From Penicillium oxalicum (lineage: Eukaryota; Ascomycota; Eurotiomycetes; Eurotiales; Aspergillaceae): a stretch of 64,000 nucleotides of DNA. The stretch is from positions 2,604,001 to 2,668,000 of the forward strand of contig NC_064651.1 in NCBI RefSeq assembly GCF_001723175.1, given 5' to 3'. Below the pieces are notes generated by a model. The model had not been told where the DNA came from. It did no database searches and saw only the letters and a list, made by a program, of their open reading frames with translations. This document shows, piece after piece, positions 45,632-58,232 of this stretch (position 1 is the first letter of the stretch; every line of letters starts with the position of its first letter). The translations under genes and the position numbers were made by a program.

Positions 45632-48534
45632 ATGCCAGGAGAAGTAATCGATCGACCCAACCCGGGGCCTTTGCCCTCCCAATTGCCAGACGAGGTAGCA
45701 CAGCTGGCGATCACGCTAGAATCCAAGAAGCTGGACCCGGAGATCATCAATGCTCTGCTCAAGTTTCGCAGAGCCGCATCTTATGTGGCGGCCGGTAGGT
45801 GCTCGAACGATGCCAACGACCAAACTGAAAAACTAGACTACTGACGGCGTTTGCAAGCCATGATTTTCCTTCAAGATAACACTCTGCTCGAACGGGATTT
45901 GACGTTCGAGGACATTAAGCCTAGATTGTTAGGTACATGATTGCCTCCCCTCCTAGCAGCGGTTATTATACCCGCGCATAGGTTCGAATACTCATCTGCG
46001 CCGTTTCAATAGGTCACTGGGGAACATGCCCGGGTCTCATCCTGGTATACTCGCATCTGAATTACTTGATTCGAACTCGCGATCTGAACATGCTCTATGT
46101 GGTCGGACCTGGACACGGTGCCCCGGCTATCCTCGCATCCCTCTGGTTGGAAGACTCGCTGGCGAGATTCTACCCCGAGTATAGTCGCAATAGCAAGGGT
46201 TTGCATCGCCTGATTGCGAACTTTAGCACATCATCGGGATTCCCCAGGTAGGATGCCCATCAGCCTTAACTTATGGAAGTAGATTAGTTGACAACCATAC
46301 GTTGGGTGACAGCCACATCAATGCCGAGACTCCCGGCGCCATCCACGAGGGCGGCGAGCTTGGTTATGCACTGTCGGTATCATTTGGTGCGGTGATGGAT
46401 AACCCGGATCTCATCGTGCCTTGCATCGTTGGAGATGGTGAGGCGGAAACGGGTCCCACAGCCACGTATGTATCCCCTGTTTTTTTTTCCTCGGTGCGAC
46501 AACGGCACGTGCTTACTTACAGATTCCAGTTCATGGCATGGAATCAAGTATATTGATCCCAAAGAGTCTGGAGCAGTTCTGCCTATCTTGCATCTCAACG
46601 GCTTCAAGATCAGTGAGCGCACCATCTTTGGGTGCATGGATAATAAAGAGCTCGTGAGCTTGTTCAGCGGCTATGGCTACCAAGTCCGCTTGGTTGAAGA
46701 TTTGGAGGACATCGATACCGACCTACACTTCTCCATGGCATGGGCAGTCGATGAGATCCAGAAGATCCAGAAGGCTGCTCGTTCGGGTCAACCGATGGTC
46801 AAGCCACGATGGCCCATGCTGATTTTGCGGACACCCAAGGTGAGCGCATTGAGCTTCATCCCAATACGGTCAAATCGGACTAATGGGGTGATTTAGGGTT
46901 GGTCTGGTCCCAAGGAGCTGGGTGGCCAATACATTGAAGGGTCATTCCATTCTCATCAAGTACCCTTGCCCAAGGCCAAGTCCGACCAGGAGCAACTGGG
47001 CATGCTTCAAAAATGGCTGGCCGGCTACAAGCCCCGAGAATTGTTCACTGGGAGCGGAGACATCACCGACGACATCAAGTCCGTGATTCCTCAAAAGGAT
47101 CACATGAAGCTTGGTCAGCGCGTTGAGGCCTTTGACAAATACGAAGCTCCCATTCTTCCAGACTGGAAGAAATTCTGTGTGGCTCAGCGCAGTCAGGAAA
47201 GCGCCATGAAGACCATCGGGAAGCTGATCGATGAGGTCTTTGTTCAAAACCCTCACAGCGTGCGTCTTTTCAGTCCCGATGAACTAGAGAGCAACAAGTT
47301 GGATGCCGTCTTTGATCACACCAATCGAAACTTCCAGTGGGATGAGTTCGCCAACGCCCGTGGGGGTCGAGTGATTGAGGTACTGAGCGAGCACATGTGT
47401 CAGGGCTTTATGCAGGGATACTCATTGACGGGACGGGTGGGGATTTTCCCATCCTATGAGAGCTTCCTGGGCATCATCCACACTATGATGGTGCAGTATG
47501 CCAAGTTCATCAAAATGGTACGTGACCTTCCCTCCTGAATGTTGCCGTTTTCCCAGATCAGTACACTGACTCAACCGGGCACAAAGGCTCGTGAGACCAA
47601 GTGGCACCGTGCTGTCAGCAGTCTCAACTACATCGAGACCAGCACATGGGCTCGTCAAGAGCATAATGGCTTTTCCCACCAGAACCCATCTTTCATCGGA
47701 GCGGTCTTGAAACTCAAGCCCGATGCGGCTCGTGTGTATCTGCCACCCGACGCAAACACCTTCTTGTCGACCGTGCACCACTGTCTGAAGTCAAAGAACT
47801 ACATCAACTTGATGGTTGGCTCCAAGCAGCCCACCCCCGTCTACCTGACGGCCGAGGAAGCCGAGAATCACTGCCGTGCCGGCGCCTCGGTGTGGAAATT
47901 CTGCAGTACCGATGACGGACTCGACCCGGACGTGGTCCTGGTCGGTATCGGTGTCGAAGTCATGTTTGAGGTGATCCAAGCGGCGGCAATTCTGCGAAAG
48001 CGGGCTCCCTCATTGCGCGTGCGAATTGTCAACGTGACGGACCTGCTCATCCTGGAAAACACGGGCTCCCACCCACACGCGCTTTCGGGGGATGCATTCG
48101 ACAACTTGTTCACCCCGGACCGACCCATCCACTTCAACTACCACGGTTATCCAGTGGATCTACAGGGATTGCTCTTTGGCCGTCCCAATCTCGACCGAAT
48201 TTCCATTGCTGGCTATATGGAGGAGGGCAGTACCACGACCCCTTTCGACATGATGCTGGTGAACCAGACATCTCGCTACCACGTTGCACGGGCAGCGATT
48301 GAAGGGGGCGCCAAGCGCAACGAGAAAGTCCGCATCCACCATCAGGAATTGACGTCTGAGCTGAGTCACAACATCTTGGAGACGAGAAAGTATATCACTA
48401 CCAATCACCAAGGTCAGTCCCTCAACCCCTCTTTACTTGCCCCTCCCCCTTTTTGCCCATTTGCGTGTATGTTGACTGACTTTTTTTCAATTTCAGATCC
48501 GGTGGGCACTTATGACATGCCCGAGTTTCAATAA
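45632..48534 (+). CDS. Phosphoketolase (xylulose-5-P/fructose-6-P phosphoketolase)
   Basis: Exons 45632-45794, 45858-45932, 46013-46247, 46313-46465, 46530-46839, 46897-47517, 47587-48412 and 48497-48534 give 806 residues, the family length. This thiamine-diphosphate enzyme uses phosphate to cleave xylulose-5-P or fructose-6-P into acetyl-phosphate and glyceraldehyde-3-P or erythrose-4-P. Seen in order: [51 protein letters not shown]; the ThDP/Mg motif GDGEAETGP at about residues 198-206; [10 protein letters not shown] and [18 protein letters not shown](K)ELGG across a junction; [28 protein letters not shown] [56 protein letters not shown]-like [18 protein letters not shown]. It ends YDMPEFQ. 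Its product is the substrate of the divergent acetate kinase, which defines the pathway. Confidence 0.96.
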
Positions 48535-49806
48535 AATCTGTTCTAAAGACAGGAGGGGAAAGGAGAGAGAAGAATGGAGCATCGCGGTGCCGCGACAAGA
48601 TTTCCGAGAGCCATGTGATTCAGAACGTGCAATGTCCGTGCATTGAAGGGTTTGAAGTTCCCGGCCAGCCACTTCCTGGGCTAATAGAAGATCATGCCAA
48701 ATACTACTTTAATACGAAGATCTTTTTGCCTTTTCAATCAATCTCACAGATCGAACCACATGGTAATGTCCATACGTTCCCAAGGCATGTAATAGAAGTG
48801 ACAAATGCAAGTTATGGGTGAAGAGCATACTCTTCTCAACGGCCACGCTGGCGGGGCTCTCCGCGTCTTGAAGCATCGTCATTCGGGAGTCCAGCACTCA
48901 ACACGGTGCTACTTGGGTGGCTCGTTGAAGCTCCCATGGATTGAGAGCAGGTGGAAGAATCGGGGGTTGGAGAGGGAGAGAAGCCCTCCACGTTTTGATG
49001 TGGACTGTTTGCCGCCCTCGCAACCAGGCATTGATCACATGCAGCGAAGCTCTCGGGTGGAATGAGTACGTGCTACGTTGAACTTGATGCAAATGACGGG
49101 AATGAAGGCTCACTGATTTGTCGTCTTCAAGGCCTTTTGGTAATGCATGTCAAATATGCGCTCGAGACGGTGATTGAAATTCAGCACGAAGACAGACGAG
49201 CAAGGAAAGACTTGATGGGACTCCAATTTCACCTTGCTGAGTCAAACAATGGAGGAAGCTGGGATAGGTCGGTCCAGCCGGGGGGTACCCTTGACTAGTA
49301 TGACAATTGAAGTGACGGGACTGACTCTTGGACTGTGCAGGACGCGCTGGGTTTGAAGAGTGATCACTGCACTTCTTTTTCTTTGACCAATCACAATCCC
49401 TAATCATGGCTGAGTGAGGAGTATCAGAGTTTCGGCCTTATCAAGGTGAATTGGCCCTGTCAGATTTTGGAATCGTAGGAGGACCTGGTAAAATTCTCGA
49501 GAGCTGACCGATCATCGGGCAATATGCACACAGGGTTGCCTGTTACCTAACTGTAGGATTCTGGTCAAATAAAACGTAGGCAGCTACCGTAGCTGAGAAG
49601 CATGAGCTTGATATGGATTACGGGCACCATCACTGGGGTCAGGAGTGACTCTGAACCGCTGCCTGTTTGGAGGCAGGCGAGGGCTGAGTTGAAGACATCA
49701 GTAAGCGTGGAAGCAGAGGCTCCTTGATGACAGGATCGAGGTCTAACCCGATCGGGTAAAAACTGCGAGTTAATTTGAGCCCCGAACCCCGAGCACCGAC
49801 GTGAGG

Positions 49807-49842
49807 GGACTGGGACTGGGACTGGAACTGGAACTGGAACTG
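49807..49842 (+). repeat. Tandem hexanucleotide repeat (GRACTG x6)
   Basis: Three GGACTG units followed by three GAACTG units, exactly in register. The sharp change of unit type suggests block expansion. On the minus strand it reads as repeated Val-Pro in a frame that is not otherwise gene-like. Confidence 0.85.
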
Positions 49843-49984
49843 GCTGTGCCAGGTTCACTGCACAAATCATCTTCCTCGGAGGTGTGACACGACACGCTCA
49901 CGGCCGGGCAGAAGTTCGGTCCGAATAAGAATCTCGTCCATCGGCCGGTGATGTCATTTCAGTCTGCATTATCACCACCATTGG

Positions 49985-49999
49985 CACACACACACACAC
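49985..49999 (+). repeat. CA dinucleotide microsatellite
   Basis: About seven tandem CA units followed by imperfect copies. Confidence 0.75.
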
Positions 50000-51034
50000 G
50001 CACACTCGCACACTTAGCACCTGATGATCATGCTCGTGGTGGAGAATCAAAATGGTTGATTTGCTGGTCAGATGCACTTGACCTCTTCTTAGCCTTGAAG
50101 CAATTCTTGCTTTCAACGACCACCCCTGTCTGAGTCTAGAGCGATCTCACAATCGGTCCTGAGTTTTTCATCGGATCTTCGATGGCCTTTCTCCGACGGT
50201 AAGGCGCAAGTGGAAGACCCGCTGCCCGCTGGTCAGTTCCCGAGTTCCACGCTGCGAGCACCCAATCTGGACGGTCTTGCGAGCGCAAGTGGAACAGTTG
50301 ACAAGTCATCTCACGGGTGATTCGCTGTCATCGATCACCATGGAGTCCTTGCAATCATTCCTTCTCGCTGCGCCCCAGAGTACACATGCCATAGGGCCTC
50401 TATAGGAACAAAGGTGCAAGTGCCGGCTTTTCTCATCGGCGAGAAGAAACTGGTCCAGTACACTGGCTCAATCAGGAAATAACGTCGGAGGTTAAAAAAA
50501 GAAAAAGAGAAAAAGAAAAACGTGGTCGCCTTCCCCTTCGTAAGTCTAAAGTTTTCCTTCCCGTGAAGCTGATTCGCCGTGTGAAGTGTATTCCTCCGTC
50601 GCCGGCCCTCCACCATCTGGCGGAGCTCGGGATGCATCAAAGAGTCTGGGAATTGGATTACGACCAACGGTCGTGGGTAAATGTCTTGAATTTTGCTATT
50701 TAGTTTCTCCCCTTTCCCTTGCCTGTCACACTTTTCAGTCTGGCCCAAACACACAGCAATTGCAACTGGATAGTGCTTTCCACGATTTCTCCTCCCACTC
50801 GGCCACTCAACTTTCTCTCCATCGCATCCGAGATCAACCGGGTATATCGGCACCGGCTTCCCTCGTTTGCACTCAGATTGGGACACGCAACTATCCAGGA
50901 TATCCAGAGGGGGGAAAACACAAGACTTTGCTGTAGCCACTGGACTGGAAGCCTGCTTCGTTCCTATCATCAAATTCGATATCCTGCGGCGTGCTCGGGC
51001 AAAAGAAAATAGTCTTCTTGTCATCCTGTCGAAA

Positions 51035-52198
51035 ATGTCTGAGCATCAGATACTGGGACAAGGCTGCCATGCGAAGATTCCTGGCATCCATACCTCATAT
51101 GGTTATGTGTCATCGCTCGGTGCGGGAATCGCATTCTGCACTCTTTTTGGCCTGACTATGGTGGCTCACACGGTGCAATTCTGCTGGAAACGGACATGGT
51201 GGTGTGCTGTATTTACCGTTGGCGCATTCGGTACGTTGTGCAAATCTCCCATCGCGATATGGGGGAAAAGCAAAAGCTTCATATCTTCAATCTGGTCGCG
51301 ATTCGGCTGAGCCCTAGAGATATCTCTGATATGGGCAGGAGGGTGGACTTTCGACAACCGATTGGGGTACCTCTCCAACTCTTCTTAATTGCCTGGCTGA
51401 CCATATGCGACTTTCGTTCTACAGTCGAGCTTCTCGGTTGGGCAGGCCGAACCTGGTCCTCCGAATGTCCATATAATTCAACCGCATTTCTCATGCAAAT
51501 CTCAACACTAATCATGGGTGAGTCTTGCGTCTACCTTCCATTCCCTTCCAGCTGGATGAGCCTGTTCCTAACGAAACTATTTCTACTACAATCCAGCTCC
51601 AACCTTCTTCGCCGCCGGTATCTACGTCCTACTCGGCCGCTTCATTCAAATTCTCGGCCCCGAATCATCCATCCTGAAACCAAGCCTCTACCTCTGGATC
51701 TTCTGCACCTGCGACTTCATCTCACTCCTCCTCCAAGCCATCGGCGGTGGCATGGCCTCTGCCGAAGCGGACAAAGTGGACGGCGACACCAAGCCCGGCA
51801 CCAACATCATGGTCGCAGGTATCGTGTTCCAACTCTTTGCAATCACCGTCTTCGTTCTCTGTGCCGCCGACTTTGTCCGTCGGACCTTACGCCGTCGCCT
51901 GCTTCAATCGCTCAAGGGGTCCGTTCTGCCTTTGCTGGGCGCCATGGTGTTCTCCGTGCTATGCCTCTACGTGCGGAGTATTTATCGAACGATCGAGTTG
52001 TTGCAAGGCTGGAGTGGGTATTTGATCACCCATGAAAAATACTTTATTGCACTGGATGGCGCCATGATGGTCGCGGCGGTGGTCGTGTTCAATGTGATTC
52101 ATCCGGGCTGGTTCCTGCCTGATCAGCACCGTTCTGCGGGAGGGAAGAGGGATTATAACTCGGAAGAAGTCGAGTTGAGTTCTCGTCCGAGTGTGTGA
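51035..52198 (+). CDS. RTA1-like seven-helix membrane protein
   Basis: Exons 51035-51230, 51425-51517 and 51597-52198 give 296 residues. The order of hydrophobic segments fits the RTA1/RTM1 family of seven-helix fungal membrane proteins, some of which affect resistance to 7-aminocholesterol or toxic lipids and sphingoid bases. Family signatures: SYGYVSSLGAGIAFCTLFGL (first helix), FVELLGWAGRTWSS across the first junction, APTFFAAGIYVLLGRFIQIL after the second, FCTCDFISLLLQAIGGGMAS, and EKYFIALDGAMMVAAVVVFN with the HPG motif in the last helix. The C-terminal tail is short, hydrophilic and ends RPSV. The start at 51035 (cgaaaATGT) gives the usual short extracellular N-terminus; an upstream in-frame start would add 56 unusual residues. 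The substrate or ligand cannot be read from the sequence. Confidence 0.92.
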
Positions 52199-52738
52199 GT
52201 GGAAGGTTTGCTTGTTTCGTTTTCCACGATGAATGACCTGAGTCAGGGAGTCCTTTGTTTGTCTTGTATTGCTTGCTGTTCTTGCATGTCTGAGCCTCGT
52301 GTTTTCTTTCTCTGTTCCTTTTTTTTTTTGATCTGCCCCACGGGTTGAAGTGGGTGAATCGGCTAATGTGCTTTGGTGGAAGATGGGGTCTTTCTCTCCA
52401 ATCGCTATCTAGATACAACTACCAGATTACATCTAAGATCTATTTTGAACACAAATACCTATACCATGAGCATTGATCTTGGGTTGATTCATTGTCCATT
52501 CATCAAGTGGTGTCTCGTACAATACCCAACGCTGTCGCTATAGAGGTACAAGCACCACACGTATCATGCAAATTTCAAGTAAGAGACGACAAAAAAGGCC
52601 TCCTCAAGAGCCACAAAATGCCTGAATTCTGCACCGAGCGCCATCCGTAGAACGCTAACAAACATCACTTTGGTCCTTGTTTCCAGGCTTTCCCCCCAAA
52701 CATCTTCTAACCCCTGTTTGTTGACTTCCTTATCTCCT
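52199..52738. other. Convergent 3' region
   Basis: The RTA1-like gene and the membrane-protein gene below end towards each other. I find no gene within these 540 bases. A T run lies near 52319. Confidence 0.55.
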
Positions 52739-53891
52739 TCAGACACCATCCACAGCTTCAATCCAGCCAAATGTCGCTCCCACCGCAATGGTAGCCGCGG
52801 TCCAGAGCGCTCCCCAGATCGCCGCGCCCTCAACAGACACCCCGCGGACCGTGCCTGCCACCTGCACCACGGTGTTCACGAGCACCCCCACTGCCAAAAG
52901 CAATGTACGGGAGGAAAGGATCCTGGTCTTCGCTGAGAGCTGGCCCACTGTCTTTCGGTACAGCGAGATGACCAAGTACTCCTCGTCATCAATGGCAGAC
53001 GAATCCGCTTGCTCGAGTTTCTGGACAGAGTGTCCTGTAGAACTCACGAACAAAAAGTCACGCGCAGCGATTCCAGCAGGAATAAGAGTCAGGAACAAAA
53101 CTGGCAGCCCGGCGGGACCGGCGTGCGCAGTGCTGATGTCGGGCAGGCCCTCAAAGTGAACAACAAGTTGGGCAGGAAGCCAGGAGGCATAACTGGCATA
53201 GAGGAAAACGCTGTAAATCGCGGTGGCTGCGAGAGTGGTGTAGACTGTAGTGGGACGATCCTGAAGAATTGTACGATTGGCGACGGTGCCGGAGGGCGCG
53301 TGGAAAGATCATGGACAGACGCCGACCGACGAAGGAGCGCAAACGGGATCACCGTAGAAATAATGGTGATCGTGTAGGACAGAAATACCGAGGTGGGCCG
53401 CACATGGTAGAAGGCCGAGAGCAAACTGTTGGTGGGCAGATGGGTGAGGAAAAGGAACGAGGCCACATCCCAGCCTAAGATGCAATGGCAAAAGAAAAAG
53501 CCTGGTTAGCCGATAACCCCCGGAGTGACCGAGCCTTGCGATCTCGGAAGATGTCATCCAATGTTAACTACTGACTGTCAAATCCAATGAGCCACGCGAC
53601 AGCGACCTCCACACCCCTCCACGCGATCAGAACCCCCACTTCCCACCATTCTTCCAGGTGCTTGCTAACCAGTCCGAGGTCGCCTTGTGTGAAGCCAGCG
53701 GTCAAGGTAAAAAGTGTTGAGCTCAGAACAAGGCTTCCGAGAACAACCAGAGAGAAGCGAGCTGGCGAGGGAATGCGACGCACACCAGACTTGGGCACGA
53801 CCTTCTCCAATGCCTGCTTTGGGTCAGTTGTCGCATCGGATGCTGAGTGCACCCGAGCACTTTTAGGTGATGATCGCTGATGTGCCGACAT
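52739..53891 (-). CDS. Polytopic membrane protein of unknown function, with a one-base frameshift
   Basis: Minus-strand exons 53891-53576 and 53474-52739. The N-terminus is hydrophilic (MSAHQRSSPKSARV). Helices follow at ARFSLVVLGSLVLSSTLFTL and HVRPTSVFLSYTITIISTVI, then at TTLAATAIYSVFLYASYASW, GLPVLFLTLIPAGIAARDFLF, RTLLLAVGVLVNTVVQVAG and WGALWTAATIAVGATFGWIE. The reading frame must change between RRSASVHDL and the segment HAPSGTVANRTILQDRP. The best position is a three-base T run on the minus strand (53304-53306); four T would join the frames. The two exons total 1052 bases, and one more makes exactly 351 codons. No intron fits because there is no AG in the needed place. As written, translation leaves the conserved frame in the middle of the protein. 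I do not recognise the family by name. Confidence 0.7.
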
Positions 53892-54393
53892 TATCCAACA
53901 AGCTCTAAGAGATTCTGAGGGTTAAAAGCGCAAATGGTTTGGGAATAGAAAGCTTAGAAAATATTGCGAGGCTGGGGGAGAATTGGAAGCTGAGGCTCGG
54001 CGGTGAGCGCGTGATGATGTCACCTCTTGGAGCTTCCAGGGACGCACATGAAAACGAAGAAATCCACTAGTATCACCAGCCACGCGCTAGTCCAGCTCGG
54101 ACCATATTCGGTTTTCGTAATCATATACTAGACGGCTAGCTTCCGCGGGGCTGAAAAATATCAGGTTCAAATATGAGGTCAAAGATAATAAAAGACATTC
54201 AAGTGCCACGCCCAAAGAGAGCCCTCCCACTTGAATCTGTGCCGCAGATCAAGTGAGACAGAAGCCCTCACTAACTTCTCTTTGTGAAGTTGTCAGGATC
54301 CATTCCCACATTTCCATATCAAATATTCAGACAGAGAATTCATAGCTCGCGCCACCGTTGAATAAGAAATGATTGTACATTATGAATGGTCGA
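53892..54393. other. Intergenic region upstream of the membrane-protein gene
   Basis: 502 bases without a gene, between the start of one minus-strand gene and the end of the next. It probably contains the promoter of the first and the 3' flank of the AAA+ gene. Confidence 0.55.
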
Positions 54394-56337
54394 TCAATCG
54401 TCATCGTCACCCTCGCGTTCTGCGTGTGCGAATTCGACTGTACCGCTCTCGCGTCCGTGATTATCCCGGACCACCATCCGGTACTTGCCCTGGTTCCACA
54501 AGTCCTTGATGGTCAATTCACGGGTACGGCCGAGACTCTCGATGTCACCAATACGTTCCAAAGTGTCATTCAGATACTGTTCGAATCCTTTCTCGGCACA
54601 AATCTCCCGGAAGGCCTGCTGCATGGGCACGGAATCAGCGCGCACCACGGCTCGGGAGTCAATGGTGAAAATATTGTCATGGTCGTAAGACTGTATGAAG
54701 TCGGCACGTGTCATGACTTGACGCGCTTTGTGCAGTGGGATCTCAGGGAGGATATGTCCCCGATGCGGGTCGTAGCTTTTCTCCATGTCCTTCTCCGCAT
54801 CGACCAGCGCCTTAGCGAGGACCATGGCAGCAGACTGGGCTCGTATCAGCAAAACCATGTACCCGCACACAATCTTGGAGTATTGAAGTACGAGGCTTCA
54901 GGAAATACTCACAGCGTACTTCTGCTGATCCATCACATCATCGTCCATTTCTGAGCCAAGAACCCAACACTTGTTCAAGAACCACGTCTTCTCCGCCTGG
55001 CAGATCTCATCACATGTCTTCAGAACATCTGGAGACTTTGCAACTCGGTTCAAGAAAGACAGACGGCCGCCAACTTTGTCGTAGACTTCTTCCAAAACCG
55101 AATCGGGCAGGTCCTCGTGGCGGAACTGTTTACGATACCTACGAAGCGCGGCCATCGCTTTATCTTTGGGAAGATCGGACACCGCGATGACCTCCATACG
55201 CGTTGCGTAGCGCTTGAGGCGTTCGTAAACCCAATAGTCATCACTATTAAGTACTGTTGAGGGCTGTTAGCTGACTGAACCAAGGTCCAAAGATTCTCAC
55301 AGAGCGATGAAAAGACCCGCTGACTCACTGGTTGTGACGAGTCCGCTCGCAGCCCACTGCTCAGCACGCTGTTGAATCATCTCGAGCAGGTCTTGTCCAT
55401 CGTGGTCGTCTCGCACAAGATGAGTGCTGTTGAGGATGAGCACCAGAGGAGGCGAGCCGGCCTTTCTTCTCCTCAAAGCGACTTTCTCCAATTTGTTGAA
55501 AGCCCGTTCAATGTCCAACAACGGAGTGGTATCCCGAGGGCCGCGAATGCTGAACAAACTTCCAATATAACTGTATGTCTGATGTCAGCAAAACTGAAGT
55601 CAATAGAAGGGGACATGTTGAGGGGTTACCGACTCCTCGTGGAACTCAAAGTCAAGAGCTTTGCCCAGCCGAATTCGAAAAATCTCCAGATCAGCGTGTG
55701 CATCGAACAAAGCACAGCTATTCCCATCAACCTTGCGCATGGCTTCCAGGAGCATGGAAGTCTTGCCAGTGCCCTTTTCACCTACAATGAGGTAGTAGTG
55801 GCCGACCCGTCGCCCCGAGACGATCTCATCAATGCGAGGCTGCTCATCTCGAGTGACCCAGTGCTCTTCATCGCGGTAGTGATGTTTTCCCGAAACAACA
55901 CCGGCAATCTCAAGAGCGGGATCTCCTGGCTTGAAAGCATTGTCCATCTTCTCCAGGATCAAATACTTGTAATACCGATGGTATGAGTATCCGGCTACAC
56001 TACAAGAGGGATGTATTTTCAGCTAGCGGGCACACAACATCAGAGGGGTAAGGTGGTCCAACCCTAAGATCGCGATTGAAGCGGCCGTCGTTGCGGCTGT
56101 TTCAAACATTTTCAAAATGGTTGACTTCAAATTAGGATCCTCGTTGCGAGTGCCTCCTTTGCCATCTTCTTCCGACCCGTTCTGGTCGGTAGGATCAGGC
56201 GTGTACTGGCCTGTACTTGACGGATTGGAGGAGTTAAACCGTCGAGCTGTCCATTGGGGGACTCCAACATGACGGCGAGAGGCTAGTCCTCGCCGGGACC
56301 AGGCAGATGCCCGATGCATCAGTCTCGACGTGAGCAT
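54394..56337 (-). CDS. Probable mitochondrial AAA+ ATPase with degenerate Walker B
   Basis: Minus-strand exons are 56337-56063, 55999-55634, 55570-55329, 55253-54913 and 54834-54394, giving 554 residues. The N-terminus (MLTSRLMHRASAWSRRGLAS) is rich in Arg and Ser, as in a mitochondrial presequence. A modestly hydrophobic segment near residues 80-105 (TTAASIAILGVAGYS) could be a membrane anchor. Walker A is clear: LIVGEKGTGKTS at about residues 162-173. At the expected Walker B position the strand LVLILNSTH (about 257-264) has Asn-Ser where Asp-Glu is usual. The following DDHDGQDLLEMIQQRAEQWA and the KVGGRLSFLNRVA lid-like part resemble Orc1/Cdc6- or STAND-type P-loop ATPases. The C-terminal 150 residues look like a winged-helix region, with a very acidic end (EGDDDD). 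I cannot name the gene. Yeast Yme2/Rna12 is a possible distant relative, but no RNA-binding domain is seen. Confidence 0.82.
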
Positions 56338-58232
56338 TTTGAGACGCCTTCCTTGTGATTGAGAACGACCGGGCTCTCAATGCTGCGGCCAATTTGCGAC
56401 TCTCTCTCTTTCTCTCTCTCTCCGCCACACCACCAGGGGATAAGAGTTGCTCAGGGATCGGACAGGGTCAAGACCCCAATTCTTTTTTAAAATAGATCGA
56501 TTAGAAAAGCATAAACAGATACAAAACCAGGAAGACAAGCGGTCTTAAGGAAAGACGAAAGATTTGACCGTGTGCTCAGAAAAATGAAAGACGGATGTTT
56601 TCGAGGGAATGGAGGCGCGGCTCAGCTAGTTATTGAATTTGGAGTGTGGCTCAGTCGCGGTGGAGCTTCCGCCCGGTTCACTTGGAGGGGACTTGGCATC
56701 CACGCGATCACCGATGATTCGGTATTGACCCGGCATTTGTCGATCGATTTGCGCTAGATGAAAAGAGCACAGTCAAGGTGAACACCCCCCAAATTCCGCG
56801 TGGGATTCTTGGCCTCTCACATACACGCAAGTGGTCGCAGCTGCCTGGATTTGCGACATAGCCGAGAGCTCTTGGCTATAGCTTTTTGTTTGTCGATCCC
56901 TGAGTAAGACAGTGAGGCACTAAGTACAACGTAGGACTAGCCGTGCATTGGGCAATCCTTAGCCGCGCTGGTCCTTTGAGTGTACTGTATGCCTCGGGGG
57001 CCAACCAAGGTGCGACTTTGGGGGAAATCGAGCATTGTCGGTGCTGCATCTATTCAGATATCAAAATAGATTGTTGTAGACAACTAGTAGAATACCGTAG
57101 GTTCTCACTGGTACACTACGGAAGTCACGGTGGTCATTTTGAGATCTGACTAAGAAACTGTTTTTTTGGTCGAGTCCTACCTACCGCATTGAAGCCACTG
57201 GATCAGCATAGGTTCACGGATAGGTACACTCTCAATTCTTCATCGCAGAGTGCTAGTGACTACAACTAGAGGTTTGCAATATATAGTTATACTGTTCTTG
57301 GTTTTTCTTGCTCTCCTCTCGGGCATGCGAATATAGATATATTCAGGGCCATCGGTGGTGAGCTTCAGGCAAAAGACTTGACCGGGCGAGACCTTTGGAA
57401 GCGTTAAGGCAGAATTGGCGGCCGCCTCGACACACTCAGACAAAAAATGGCTATTCACGGCAACCCCCCATAAATTACGGCGGATGTACGTTGATGAACC
57501 GATAGGTGGACCTTCTCACATCCTCGCAAACAAGGACCATGATCTGCCTCGACACACCGTATCTTCGCCTCAGGCATGAGTCCGGCAATGAGAACAAAGA
57601 TGTCATCATTTATCTTGACGGCCGGGGAAGAGGATGATCGGGTGTATGTGGATGCGATCTGATCCAGTCATTGAGTCACTGCAATTGGTATACCAAATTT
57701 TTGGAGTGAAAGAAGAAAAAAAAACACAGAGCCTAACACATAGCTCACCTTATAGCAAGCATGAATCTCGAGTTCTGTCTCTGCATCTATCGATAAAACT
57801 AACAGACCCGTATTTCAAAACATGTTTTCTGTTTCCTGACCTCTCGCACAATCCTATTGTGGAGAAAAGACCAGTCTCCGCGGTGCGTCCCCCGAAACTG
57901 AGCCCACCGCCCGAGCACTCCCGAGGGCATGCCGCATCCGCGAAATTTTCCTTCTCCGTTTCACCGTTGATGCTTCTTCCCCATATCGCTTCATTTCCTT
58001 TTGCGTCTCTCTCACACTGGGGTCCGGGGTTATTGGCTTAATTGATTCAATTGCCCTGATCCTTCTTGTATCATAGCGATCTTTCTCCTCTTTCCTTTTT
58101 CGATCTGTCCTCGCAGGTGTTCGCCCTCATCCTGACATCTCGGTCGATCTCATTGTGACCTCATATTCCCATCGAAGCTCATTGAAAGGGCTTCTTATCT
58201 GATTGAAAACTCATTGAATCATTTCTGACATC
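56338..58232. other. 1.9-kb divergent intergenic region
   Basis: The AAA+ gene and the Clu gene diverge from here. No gene is recognised. A CT microsatellite-like stretch at about 56398-56425 lies just upstream of the AAA+ start, and the last 300 bases before Clu are rich in C and T. Both ends are therefore probable promoter or leader. Confidence 0.5.

Larger units (their letters stand above)
48535..51034. other. 2.5-kb intergenic region
   Basis: No gene recognised. It contains a six-copy hexamer repeat (49807-49842) and a CA microsatellite (49985-49999). The frame of the next gene is open upstream of 51035 back to about 50867, but I take that part as leader. Confidence 0.5.
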
